A stretch of 64,000 nt of DNA from Synanceia verrucosa (lineage: Eukaryota > Chordata > Actinopteri > Perciformes > Synanceiidae). Under the pieces are notes generated by a model that worked only from the letters and a program-made list of their open reading frames with translations, made no database searches and had not been told where the DNA came from. This document shows, piece after piece, positions 59,701 through 64,000 of the stretch. How positions within the stretch are numbered: the stretch's first letter is position 1; each line of letters starts with the position of its first letter. The position numbers and the translations under genes are program-made. The stretch is from NCBI GenBank assembly GCA_029721515.1, contig CM056559.1:17153479-17217478 (forward strand), written 5' to 3'.

Positions 59701-61555
59701 GTTCATACCTTATCATTTCTGTGATAACCTGAGCAATTCTTTTACGTCACTGTGAATGTTAAGAATTCTACTTTATAAACAAAATGAGCATGAAATATGT
59801 TGAGGGTATTCATCGTCCCCAGGGGAGGCTCTATTATGTTTGGGTGCCCCTTCTGGCCATTAGTGGTAATTAAGGAATCAAACAGATGGGGAGATATGTT
59901 GAAAGTCCTGTGTGATTAGAGAACTTCCCAGATCATAGCTTTGTGAGGAGGTCAGCAGGTGTAAAAGCATCCCATCCTTCCCAGAACAACCTGCAGTGAA
60001 TCTTCCCAAAGAGGATCAGCCCAGGCAAACAGATAGTGGACGACTAAGACAGAGTGAGACAGGAAGAAGATGAAGAGTAGGATGGAGTGATGAAGAGTAG
60101 GATGGAGTGATGACGAGAGAGACAGGACAAAGATGAAGAGTATGATGGAGTGATGAACAGTGGGGTGCAGGATGGAGAGTCAGAAGGAGAGATTAAGAGT
60201 GAAACAGGAGGAAGATGAATAGTGAGACAGGAAGATGATGAAGAGTAGGCTAGTCAGTGACAAATTTAGCACCAATAGTTAACACCAACAGTTAACCACA
60301 AAGTTATCACCAAGTTACAAAGTTAGCACAAGTAGTTAGCTACAAAGTTAGCACAAGTGTTCATCTTTCTGCCGAATCCACTGCAAATTACAAAAACAAA
60401 CATTACTGACTAAATGCCATTACATGAAGGAAATAGCGTCACCAACCTCACAACACAGACACTGTTTTTAAAAAAAAAAAAAAAAAAAAAAAACACTGCA
60501 AATAGAGAAAACCACCCAAATACACAGGATGTGCTCAATAAAGCAGTCACACAATAAAAGAAACCAAGTTCCTGAAACAAAGTCACCTTAGTATCTGCTG
60601 GACTCATCATATCTGATGCCTGAACTGTTAATAAGTCATCTGTGCCATCATTTCCTGTTACAGAGTTTTTGGGAGTTTTAAAGGACAGAGGGTGTCTTAT
60701 TGGGATAACACAAAAAAACATACTGTTTATGTGGGACAAACTGAACCATAACTGCTCACTCTTTGGCTATCATGATTTCATGGTGACTTCCTGTTAACTC
60801 ATTACTATCAGAAGCAAGAGTTTCCCATTTCAGAGTAAGTCAACTCAGAGTTCAGGATGAGGCTAAGGTTGCTGAACCTCCTACCTGGAATCCAACCCGG
60901 ACAAACTGGAATCCACCAGTAAACACCAACAGACCTTCACTGTTCTAAAACTAATATGTAGCGTCTGATCTGGTCGTCTCAAATATCTGAGGGACTACTA
61001 GTCCCAGTGTTGCTTGGCTACTGCTCCCACAGGTCCCAGCGCTGCCTCACCACTACCACTGGTCCCACTGGTTCCAGTGCTTCCTCACCATTGTTCCCAC
61101 TAGTTCCTGTACTGCCTCACAACTGGTCCCACTACTCACCAGACAACCCCAAAGGCTCCGTAACCAATGGGCCGGTCCGGCTCAATGTCCAGCTGCTGCC
61201 GGTGCTGGTGAGCTTTGACCGAAGCTGCGGCCTGGACCTGGGCCGGAGCGACAGCAGCGGCCGGCCCGGGGGCCTGTCCGGGGGCAGGTGAGGGGAAGTA
61301 GGGCTGCTGCTGGCCAGGGTTGAGCATCACGGCTGCAGCTGCGGCCGTGGAGGTGTGATGCTGGACCGAGTGCACGGCAGCAGCGGAGCCCGGGTGCTGT
61401 AGGTGATGCTGGCCTGTGTGGTGGTGGTGGTGGTGCAGGTGGGGGGGCGGTAGGTGCTGGAGCTGGTGGTGATGGGCAGCCACTGCTGAGGAGCCACCGT
61501 TATAAGCAGCCATCATTTTAGCAACATTAGTAGCTGCTGTGCTGCAAAGAGCCAT
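38087..61555 (-). CDS. nlk: Nemo-like kinase (NLK), complete 11-exon gene
   Basis: Serine/threonine kinase of the CMGC/MAPK-like group. The family acts in Wnt/TCF-LEF, Notch and Hippo signalling by phosphorylating transcription factors in nucleus and cytoplasm. CDS exons (minus strand): 61555-61140, 59589-59460, 43540-43485, 43039-42933, 42830-42745, 42194-41985, 40792-40691, 40350-40264, 38900-38702, 38610-38517, 38141-38087. They sum to 1542 nt, i.e. 513 residues plus TAG, close to the ~527 of human NLK. All introns are GT-AG and all phases join. The protein has a His/Ala/Gln-rich N-terminus, a glycine loop (IGYGAFGVV), the ATP-binding lysine in RVALKKMPN, the catalytic loop HRDIKPGN, DFG, the NLK-type activation-loop TQE, and the conserved C-terminus ending PPSPLVWE. 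The start is the ATG at 61555 (MALCS...), which matches the position of the family's start. The paralogue (nlk2 type versus another teleost copy) is not settled. Intron 2 is about 15.9 kb and full of mobile elements. Confidence 0.96.
38517..38610 (-). CDS. nlk: nlk exon 10
   Basis: Encodes EIIHQFILEQQKGSRVPLCI and onward to AAFKSFIS. Acceptor CTTCGCAG, donor GTAGGA. Two bases of a serine codon carry over into exon 11. Confidence 0.95.
38702..38900 (-). CDS. nlk: nlk exon 9
   Basis: Starts SKRISAKDALAHPYL, the end of the kinase domain, then the NLK-specific tail with the cysteine cluster CMCKCC and FEPVTNAKFDDSFEKN. Acceptor GCCTCCAG, donor GTCAGT. Ends one base into a glutamate codon. Confidence 0.95.
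38931..39058. repeat. Short tandem repeat (~37-40 bp), nlk intron 8
   Basis: Three to four copies of CATTAACTACAGTTATATGT followed by GATCAACAAACC-type sequence. Confidence 0.75.
39095..40135. mobile_element. MITE with GGGGCCTTATGTATCAA termini, in nlk intron 8
   Basis: Starts GGGGCCTTATGTATCAA and ends TTGATACATGAGGCCCC, 1041 bp. Sub-terminal CTGGCGTACGCT motifs occur near both ends. No transposase. Confidence 0.65.
40264..40350 (-). CDS. nlk: nlk exon 8
   Basis: Twenty-nine codons (PSLPVLYTLSSQATHEAVHL to MLVFDP), helix H of the kinase fold. Acceptor TTCTGCAG, donor GTGAGT. Confidence 0.95.
40691..40792 (-). CDS. nlk: nlk exon 7
   Basis: Thirty-four codons starting LDLITDLLGTPSMEAM and ending RGPHKQ, the region after helix F. 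Acceptor GTCCGCAG, donor GTGAGG. In phase with both neighbours. Confidence 0.95.
41054..41536. mobile_element. piggyBac-like MITE (TTAA target), in nlk intron 6
   Basis: Same termini as 31203-33338 (TTAACTCATTGAGTGCCAGC and CTCAAAGAGTTAA), 483 bp. Holds a TA/CA microsatellite at about 41478-41512 near its right end. Non-coding. Confidence 0.7.
41735..41984. repeat. Minisatellite adjoining the exon 6 donor of nlk
   Basis: Imperfect units of about 24-50 bp built from CAGAACCAGAACCTCACC and CTGGACCACCAGAA. On the minus strand it starts at the exon 6 5' splice site and repeats GGTGAGGTTCTGG, which resembles donor sequence. Confidence 0.85.
41985..42194 (-). CDS. nlk: nlk exon 6 (activation loop)
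   Basis: Seventy whole codons. Starts ICDFGLARVEE with the DFG aspartate, has the NLK signature TQE and TQYYRAPE, then helix F (SIDIWSVGCIFAELL). Acceptor TTCTCCAG, donor GTACCAG. Minisatellites adjoin both sides: one begins at the donor and the other about 20 nt upstream of the acceptor. Confidence 0.96.
42219..42550. repeat. Minisatellite upstream of the exon 6 acceptor of nlk
   Basis: About a dozen 24-30 bp units of GTTTAGTTTAGTCTATCGATCAG type (minus strand: CTAAAC and TGATCGATA). It starts about 20 nt from the exon 6 acceptor region. Confidence 0.85.
42745..42830 (-). CDS. nlk: nlk exon 5 (catalytic loop)
   Basis: Encodes GLKYLHSAGILHRDIKPGN and onward to VNSNCVLK, so it holds the HRD catalytic aspartate and the Mg-binding asparagine. 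Acceptor CTCCAG, donor GTGAGT. Ends on a codon boundary. Confidence 0.96.
42933..43039 (-). CDS. nlk: nlk exon 4
   Basis: Encodes the hinge and alpha-D/E region (YVVTELMQSDLHKI, then AKVFLYQILR). Acceptor GGTCAG, donor GTGAGT. Enters and leaves in mid-codon, consistent with exons 3 and 5. Confidence 0.95.
43485..43540 (-). CDS. nlk: nlk exon 3 (56 nt micro-sized exon)
   Basis: Encodes VLSALDILQPPHIDYFEE plus two bases of an isoleucine codon completed by exon 4. Acceptor CCCCAG, donor GTATCC. It sits 15.9 kb from exon 2, at the edge of the transposon-filled intron. Confidence 0.94.
43560..43626. repeat. AAT/AAC simple repeat
   Basis: ATAATAATAGTAATAAAAAT type low-complexity run next to nlk exon 3. 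Confidence 0.85.
43797..44350. repeat. Dispersed repeat with TTTCAGCTTGCT module, two copies
   Basis: The stretch TTTCAGCTTGCT..AAATCCCTAGGA..AGTATGCAATT occurs at 43801-43845 and again at 44217-44260, with related AATTGAAAATAA segments. Non-coding. Confidence 0.5.
44402..44677. mobile_element. Palindromic MITE (foldback)
   Basis: The left part GGTTATGTTTTCACC..TTGTTTGTTTGTTTG..AACTCAAAAAGTTATGG is inverted at the right (CAACTTTTTGAGTTATTTCG, ACAAACAAAC, GGTGAAAAC). About 276 bp, no coding. Confidence 0.7.
44815..44832 (+). other. Retroelement primer-binding site (initiator Met tRNA)
   Basis: TGGTAGCAGAGGATGGTT is the exact complement of the 3' end of vertebrate initiator methionine tRNA, including the CCA. 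It stands just before the gag-like frame at 44859 and after a short AT-rich segment (44678-44812) that could be an LTR. I found no second LTR copy. Confidence 0.65.
44859..45278 (+). pseudogene. Retrotransposon gag-like fragment (copia-like?)
   Basis: Open frame with KLQFGPVTELGKSKPALAVA, LREEKDRTYEAYSSFDRIVR and ELSDAVLAFKLLDTACLE. It resembles Gag of a vertebrate LTR retrotransposon with initiator-Met priming. Ends where a Tc1 fragment begins. No reverse transcriptase follows, so the remainder is lost. Copia versus another class is not resolved. Confidence 0.5.
45287..45553 (+). mobile_element. Tc1/mariner element 1 family, 5' fragment
   Basis: Matches 27505-27830 (for example ATGAATTAGCAATTTGGGTG and TGAGTGATCATGAGTGACTA). 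Cut on its right by the element at 45554. Confidence 0.75.
45554..47673 (-). mobile_element. Inverted copy of the Helitron-like element, in nlk intron 2
   Basis: Minus-strand relative of 7605-9697 over most of its length. On the minus strand it ends with stem GCGGT...hairpin and CTAG at 45557-45554 followed by T, the same terminus as the first copy. It has inserted into a Tc1 fragment (45287-45553). At its 5' side are an ATT run and one hairpin unit (47711-47766). Confidence 0.55.
47711..47766 (-). repeat. Single hairpin minisatellite unit
   Basis: One copy of the unit amplified at 10575-16120, at the 5' side of the element at 45554-47673. Shows that the unit belongs to the element and that amplification at 10.6-16.1 kb is secondary. 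Confidence 0.8.
48780..49058 (+). mobile_element. LINE 3' UTR tail
   Basis: Contains GGTGAATTTCCCCCCAAGG and GGGGATGAATAAA followed by TTCTA repeats, the usual 3' tail of L2/Rex-like LINEs. It interrupts the gag-like region of the gypsy element at 48.1-55.3 kb. Confidence 0.5.
49125..49440 (-). mobile_element. tRNA-derived SINE inside a gypsy element
   Basis: Near full-length minus-strand copy (CCATCC tail at left; head with B-box at 49374-49385 at right). It interrupts the decayed gypsy gag/protease region. No clear target duplication was found. Confidence 0.8.
49686..50239 (+). pseudogene. gypsy element 2 protease-region fragment
   Basis: Retropepsin active site DTGSQVCLISEAW at 49686 onward, then the family's downstream segment (EELLGPGTLVGKA, GWVEVEFQL, HIIGYNVIELLL). 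The part before the active site is in another frame, so an indel sits between. The frame ends in the foreign insert at about 50225. Confidence 0.65.
50249..50452 (-). pseudogene. MADF-domain exon, probably from a PIF/Harbinger Myb-like gene
   Basis: Opposite-strand open exon starting MSRVNSSYFILTAQIAEGQ, followed by DEERFIIEVEKHSIIYDD and LQKWLEL. The spacing of D-E-E-R, E-V-x-K, I-Y-D and W fits a MADF/Myb-SANT-like DNA-binding domain. A consensus donor (GTGAGTAA) follows 50249. MADF proteins are the second gene of PIF/Harbinger transposons, which is the likely source. It interrupts the gypsy element. Confidence 0.45.
50864..51610 (+). pseudogene. gypsy element 2 reverse transcriptase, catalytic site mutated
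   Basis: Gypsy-type RT with SPIVCVRQKDGTLHLCCDYR, LNRKPDRHSIPHIQDMLDSL and GLYEWIRIPFSLSAAPSEF, then an in-frame TAG at 51357-51359. The catalytic block reads PYLGDNL, i.e. the first of the two catalytic aspartates of YxDD has become glycine. Continues through HLNNVRKVLQGYQQHGVKL. Inactive. Confidence 0.75.
51770..52200 (+). pseudogene. gypsy element 2 RNase H
   Basis: RNase H fold of Ty3/gypsy type: HCDAPQEGLGAVLYLRQE at the start, SGKLELLAMKWAICERFRDY, VYTDNNSLTYVLTTAKL, and IKYRPGKSNSDAYGLS. Catalytic D, E and D are visible. Stop at 52200. The piece before 51825 is in the same broken polyprotein region. Confidence 0.7.
52670..52785 (+). pseudogene. gypsy element 2 integrase zinc-binding region (partial)
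   Basis: LHEEMGHIGVERTLHLVRER then FFCPHMQRD, the H-x-H half of the HHCC domain. Followed by frame decay and, from 52893, an hAT insertion. Confidence 0.6.
52893..53727 (+). mobile_element. hAT element inside gypsy element 2 (non-autonomous)
   Basis: TIR TAGAGATGG at both ends (matching the hAT YARNG start), with an 8-bp target duplication CTTTACAC/CTTTGCAC (52885-52892, 53728-53735; one mismatch). The interior keeps scraps of a ZBED-type transposase: a BED-finger end (NTTNLIWHLK, about 53185) and FLDDQAFSVVEGFGLQRL (about 53370-53425). The catalytic RNase-H-like core is deleted. Confidence 0.85.
53736..54010 (+). pseudogene. gypsy element 2 integrase core, distal half
   Basis: RIAAEKIFGDFVLEFSFPTR, LLHDQWRKFENKLF, then after a stop TPYHPQRNGQVERFNHTLLA, containing the catalytic glutamate block. 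It resumes immediately after the 8-bp target duplication of the hAT element. Confidence 0.65.
56213..56464 (+). pseudogene. Tc1 element 4 transposase, N-terminal part
   Basis: Starts MPKTKELCEATKAAILALLE with the paired-type HTH (ERQVAKKLKISKTAVHYNKK) and the basic GRGRKR motif. The frame is lost at about 56430 and resumes one base over in the next entry, so a single one-base shift separates the two parts of the enzyme. Confidence 0.85.
56433..57230 (+). CDS. Tc1 element 4 transposase, second HTH and DD34E core
   Basis: Open to TAA at 57228-57230. Second HTH (SRNVTCSARTVRNRLVEAGL), then catalytic D in LFSDESNFELM, D in FQQDNAPCHTA and E in LNPIENLWKII, with exactly 34 residues between the second D and E. 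The C-terminus ends NNGYAIKY. All catalytic residues are present. Only the shift near 56430 separates it from its N-terminus at 56213; a longer open stretch from 56358 is out of register with the family before that point. Confidence 0.85.
   Translation, partial: RNRRQTSRDLKNEWALSRNVTCSARTVRNRLVEAGLKSHRARKKPFINERQRKARLLFARDHKDWTVDDWAKVLFSDESNFELMPTPANLLVRRKPGEAYNPDCLAPTVKHGGGSVMIWGCFSLSGTGQMQLCEGRMNQVKYRTTLENSLLPSAGKLFPASNDWIFQQDNAPCHTARSVKAWMENHNIRTMPWPAQSPDLNPIENLWKIIKLKMENHKPKNKENLFEFVQQEWAAVTAEQCQKLVESMPRRMAAVIKNNGYAIKY
57690..58626 (-). pseudogene. hAT transposase remnant (BED N-terminus and dimerisation C-terminus)
   Basis: Pieces in order on the minus strand: MDQPRKKKFSPMWDHFDLIT (from 58626, start of a BED zinc finger), SSQELSYINQSTSTMLKHYR (about 58440-58370, end of the finger), and RSQDPLQYWKMQTKLPYL (about 57830, hAT C-terminal dimerisation domain). 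The catalytic middle is absent, and splice or indel gaps separate the parts. The family enzyme mobilises hAT elements; this one is inactive. Confidence 0.75.
59117..59459. other. nlk intron 2, unremarkable end
   Basis: No repeat or gene recognised between the MITE and exon 2. Confidence 0.5.
59460..59589 (-). CDS. nlk: nlk exon 2
   Basis: Carries SVTDPRNGKRVALKKMPN with the ATP-anchoring lysine, then the alpha-C region with glutamate (FRELKML). Acceptor TTCTTCAG and donor GTAAGTAC are both strong. The exon ends on a codon boundary (HEN). Confidence 0.96.
60040..60360. repeat. GATGAAGAGTAGGATGGAGT tandem repeat and AAGTTAGCAC repeats, nlk intron 1
   Basis: Four to six imperfect copies of a 20-60 bp purine-rich unit, then short AAAGTTAGCACAAGTAGTTAGC copies. 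Confidence 0.7.
60465..60493. repeat. Poly-A run, nlk intron 1
   Basis: Uninterrupted A run of about 29 bases after ACTGTTTTT. No flanking duplication found. Confidence 0.9.
60996..61139. repeat. Minisatellite adjoining the exon 1 donor of nlk
   Basis: Units of roughly 30 bp of GGTCCCACTGGTTCCAGTGC and TTCCTCACC type. On the minus strand it starts at the exon 1 5' splice site and repeats GGTGAGG, a donor-like motif. Confidence 0.8.
61140..61555 (-). CDS. nlk: nlk exon 1 (coding part)
   Basis: Encodes the low-complexity N-terminus, rich in His, Ala, Gln and Pro, then the start of the kinase fold with the glycine-rich loop IGYGAFGVVW. The donor GTGAGT follows 61140. The tryptophan codon is split TG/G with exon 2. 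An upstream in-frame ATG at 61642 would add 29 residues, but the ATG at 61555 is preferred because it precedes the family motif AKMMAAYNGG at the expected spacing. Confidence 0.95.
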
Positions 61556-62480
61556 CCAATGAGATGACCTGGTCCTGGTAATGGTGACTAATGAGACTGG
61601 AGGAGGTGCAGGGGGGGGTTCAGGGGTCCTGCTATTGAACACCTGTGGCTACAGAAACCGTCCATGTGAGCCTCCTGACCATAATGCCAACACGGATCTG
61701 ATCCACTTCCTCTGGATGTGTCTTCTTGTTTGCACACCATGAGGCTAAGCTAGCCTGCAGTCAGTAGTCGTGGACAGCATGTAGTTGAAAAACCAAAAGT
61801 ACCGACCAGAAAATAAGGAACCAAGACGCTCCCCCTCACTGGGTGAACCTTGTCGGTGGCCCTAGATGTCCCTCATGGTTAAAGTGCCCCCCCACCTCCA
61901 GTTGAGATCCCGGTTCCGGTGTGAACAGGTCAGCAGCTTGTCACATGAGAGGCGGATTCATCCTCTGAAAGTGACCCAGCTGGGTGCTAGCGGGCCGCAG
62001 ACACGGTAATCTTCCGTGATTAACGCTGCTGATCCGGTGATCTGTCTCCAAACCAGGCCGCACTAGAGCAGGCGGGCGGGCGGGCCGGGCCTCGGTCCGT
62101 TCCTCACATAGTATGACCCCGAGCCCCCGAGCCCCGCGCCTGTAAACAGACCTCAATCCCGGTGCCGGGAGCCCACGCCATTACACAAACTACCTGAAGG
62201 ATCCGCGCAGACGGCCGGCAGAGGACAGGTCCCCCCATCCACAGGAAGGAGGGATGACCCAGCGGCCAGGGGCCTCAAGACAGCGCGTTCAGCCTGACAT
62301 TTAATCCGTGTCACCAGGTCAGCAACCGGTTCTAGTCCTTCTGTTTAAGTCGGTGTCGGTGAGCCAGGCTGGAGGATAGGATACCTCCCGGTAGAGCAGC
62401 TCCGTCTCCACCACCTCGATCAGACTGCGAGTCCCACAGCAGCTGAGGGCAGCGGATCCAACATGGTGAACAAAACCCTC
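61556..62480 (-). other. CpG-rich nlk 5' flank / probable 5' UTR
   Basis: GC- and CpG-rich stretch with motifs such as GGGCGGGCGGGC near 62070, unlike the AT-rich remainder of the window. No open frame with a family match other than the short upstream extension of nlk exon 1. Reads as a CpG-island-like 5' region. Confidence 0.5.
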
Positions 62481-62499
62481 GATCTGAGGGTGGACATGA

Positions 62500-62650
62500 T
62501 GTCGAGCTGCCGGCCAATAAACTGCGGAGTTCTTTTGACGTCACGGTGATCTCCCTGAGTGTTAACTCGCGCATCCAATGGGACGTGAGAACCAAAGTGA
62601 GAGGAGCCGAGTGCAGGATGTAAGAGCCAATGAAATCAGTGAGGGACTGT
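62500..62650 (-). promoter_or_regulatory. nlk: Probable nlk upstream promoter elements (CRE and CCAAT boxes)
   Basis: A full CRE palindrome TGACGTCA lies at 62536-62543, and plus-strand CCAAT pentamers occur near 62514, 62575 and 62627. They stand about 1 kb upstream of the nlk start codon, next to a CpG-rich stretch (about 61150-62480). There is no TATA box I would trust. The transcription start cannot be placed from sequence alone, and a 5' UTR intron is possible. Confidence 0.45.
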
Positions 62651-62659
62651 GGCATCAAC

Positions 62660-63280
62660 ATCGTCTCTAAACAAGAAGCTCAGTGGTCAGATGAAGTCAG
62701 TAAAATATCTTTTCAGACAGACCATGTATGTACAGAAAGTACACATCAAATACAACATATATACAGTTTACATAGAAAATACACATCAAATACAATTTAA
62801 TTAGGCCTATGTCTCTGAAGTACTTAATATATTATTACTTAATATATTATCCCTCCACCCAATGCCACAGCTGCCCTAAATTAACAGTATTACTGACTAC
62901 CAAAATATTGTTTTCGTAATGGTTAAACCACCAGTATGTGCAAAATTATATCTTTAATGCTAAAATATAATTACTGCTGGTATCCAATTGTTATACAAAT
63001 TTACTGTTTTACAAAAAAAAAGCAGAAACAAATGTGAAAGCATTATTATTACTATTTTTCAATTGAGATGTTAAATTCCAGTTATTTCCTGTCATTCCTA
63101 GACAAAAAAAGTGTTTTAGTGTGTTATTCTGCATTTATTTCTGACTTTTCAGAGAATTCCAGTGTTCTGGCTCAAATTTGGGTATAAAAAGGTGAATCCA
63201 GTTTGAAATTCCTCACTTCTGTTTAAAATGGTGAAGTGTAGGAAATTCAGTGAGAAAGAAAGAGTCCCACAAAACAGTGT
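62660..63280. other. Upstream flank without gene
   Basis: AT-rich, no coding region or repeat that I can name. Confidence 0.5.
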
Positions 63281-63282
63281 GT

Positions 63283-63394
63283 GTGTGTATATATACGTAT
63301 ATATATACACGTATATATACGTGTATATATATACGTATATATATATACACGTATATATATATATATATATGTATATATATACGTATATATATAC

Positions 63395-63431
<37 letters not shown>

Positions 63432-63437
63432 TATACA
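63283..63437. repeat. TATA/ACGT alternating microsatellite
   Basis: About 150 bp of strictly alternating purine-pyrimidine sequence (TATATACGTATATATATACA type), fully self-complementary in places. Directly before the LINE 3' end. Confidence 0.9.
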
Positions 63438-63462
63438 GGAAAAGACTGGATAGACTGGTGAG

Positions 63463-63960
63463 GAAGGTCAGCTCTGCACTGTGATGTCCTCTGGACTCGG
63501 TGGAGGTGGTGGGAGACAGGAGAATGGTGGCTAAACTATCATCCCTGCTGCACAACAACTCCCAACCCCTGCAGGACACTTTGGCAGCACTGGGCAGCTC
63601 CTTCAGTGAGCGGCTGCTCCACCCTCGCTGTGTGAAGGACCTATGGTCCTTCCTGCCTCCTGCTGTCAGACTCTATGACACAGTTCCTGTTAATCCACAC
63701 ACACGTGCAATAATCCAGCACATCCCAAAGATTCTCAGTGGGGTTAAGGTCTGGCCTCTGTGGTGGCCAATCCATGTGAAAGTGATGTCTCATGCTGCCT
63801 GAGCCACTCTTTCACAATTTGGCCCGGTGAATCCTGGCATTGTCATCTTGGACTATGTCCGTGCCATCAGAGAAGAAAAAAAATCCATTGATGGATATTG
63901 GTTGTTTTCTACTGATGTTATTCAGTGGGACGAATAAAGGTTTATCTTTATCTGTAACAT
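63463..63960 (+). mobile_element. LINE 3' end with embedded Tc1 fragment
   Basis: Frame with LAALGSSFSERLLHPRCV and DLWSFLPPAVRLYD typical of the C-terminal end of fish L2/Rex ORF2. It resumes at 63890-63960 with a GGGACGAATAAAGGTTTATC tail. Between them, about 63690-63885 matches a Tc1-like transposon segment (motif CAGTGGGGTTAAGGTCTGG), so the LINE tail is split by a foreign piece. Confidence 0.5.
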
Positions 63961-64000
63961 CCTACAGAGGGCTGGCAGGTGCTAGAAAGACAACCTGACA

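Noticed and set aside
61007..61291. Plus-strand open frame over nlk exon 1
   Set aside because: Antisense of the conserved exon and of the adjoining minisatellite.
61556..61642. 29-residue N-terminal extension of NLK from an upstream in-frame ATG
   Set aside because: Pro-rich extension has no counterpart in the family; the downstream ATG fits the known NLK start.
63213..63579. Frames rich in Tyr and Ile (YIYIYI)
   Set aside because: Translation of the TA/ACGT microsatellite.

Overview
The window is teleost fish nuclear DNA. It is AT-rich, intron-bearing and dominated by fish-type mobile elements (several Tc1 families, hAT, piggyBac-like, Ty3/gypsy, L2/Rex-like LINE tails and tRNA-derived SINEs with ATGG tails). 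The one intact host gene is a complete, 11-exon Nemo-like kinase gene (nlk) on the minus strand, 61555 down to 38087. Every junction is GT-AG and phase-consistent, giving 513 codons. Its largest intron (intron 2, 43541-59459, about 15.9 kb) holds much of the nested transposon material. A CCAAT/CRE-bearing region lies upstream at 62.5-62.65 kb.

1-18.3 kb: two degraded copies of an orphan minus-strand gene family encoding a short cysteine-rich (zinc-ribbon-like) N-terminus. Copy A lies at 1467-5740 and copy B at 16867-18305. Copy A has a 1.2 kb poly-A retroposon inside its coding exon. Copy B carries a SINE that copy A lacks, so the two copies serve as empty-site references for each other. Between them is a very large foldback structure. 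It has a plus-oriented array of ~65 bp hairpin-forming units (6833-7604), a Helitron-like or otherwise unassigned element body (7605-9697), an inverted duplication (9711-10548), and then a >5.5 kb minus-oriented array of the same unit (10575-16120). A coding fragment starts exactly where the array ends (16121-16534).

18.8-24.3 kb: an internally deleted Ty3/gypsy element with two LTRs (18822-22240), a 931 bp solo LTR with a perfect 5-bp target duplication (22458-23388), and a local low-copy repeat family. 24.3-27.3 kb is mostly featureless. 27.3-31.2 kb holds three different Tc1/mariner families placed side by side and separated by TA microsatellites. 31.2-38.0 kb has a piggyBac-like TTAA element, a shuffled duplication, small MITEs and the nlk 3' flank.

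38.1-61.6 kb: nlk. Its introns hold minisatellites that abut splice sites (exons 1 and 6), a second piggyBac-like MITE, a MITE with GGGGCC termini, a retroelement start with a perfect initiator-Met tRNA primer-binding site, an inverted copy of the 7.6-9.7 kb element, a decayed gypsy element whose integrase is split by an hAT element with an 8-bp target duplication, and a three-level nest (palindromic MITE, then hAT, then a young Tc1). 61.6-64 kb is the nlk 5' flank, followed by a TA/ACGT microsatellite and a LINE 3' end.

All family names come from reading motifs and termini without a database search.
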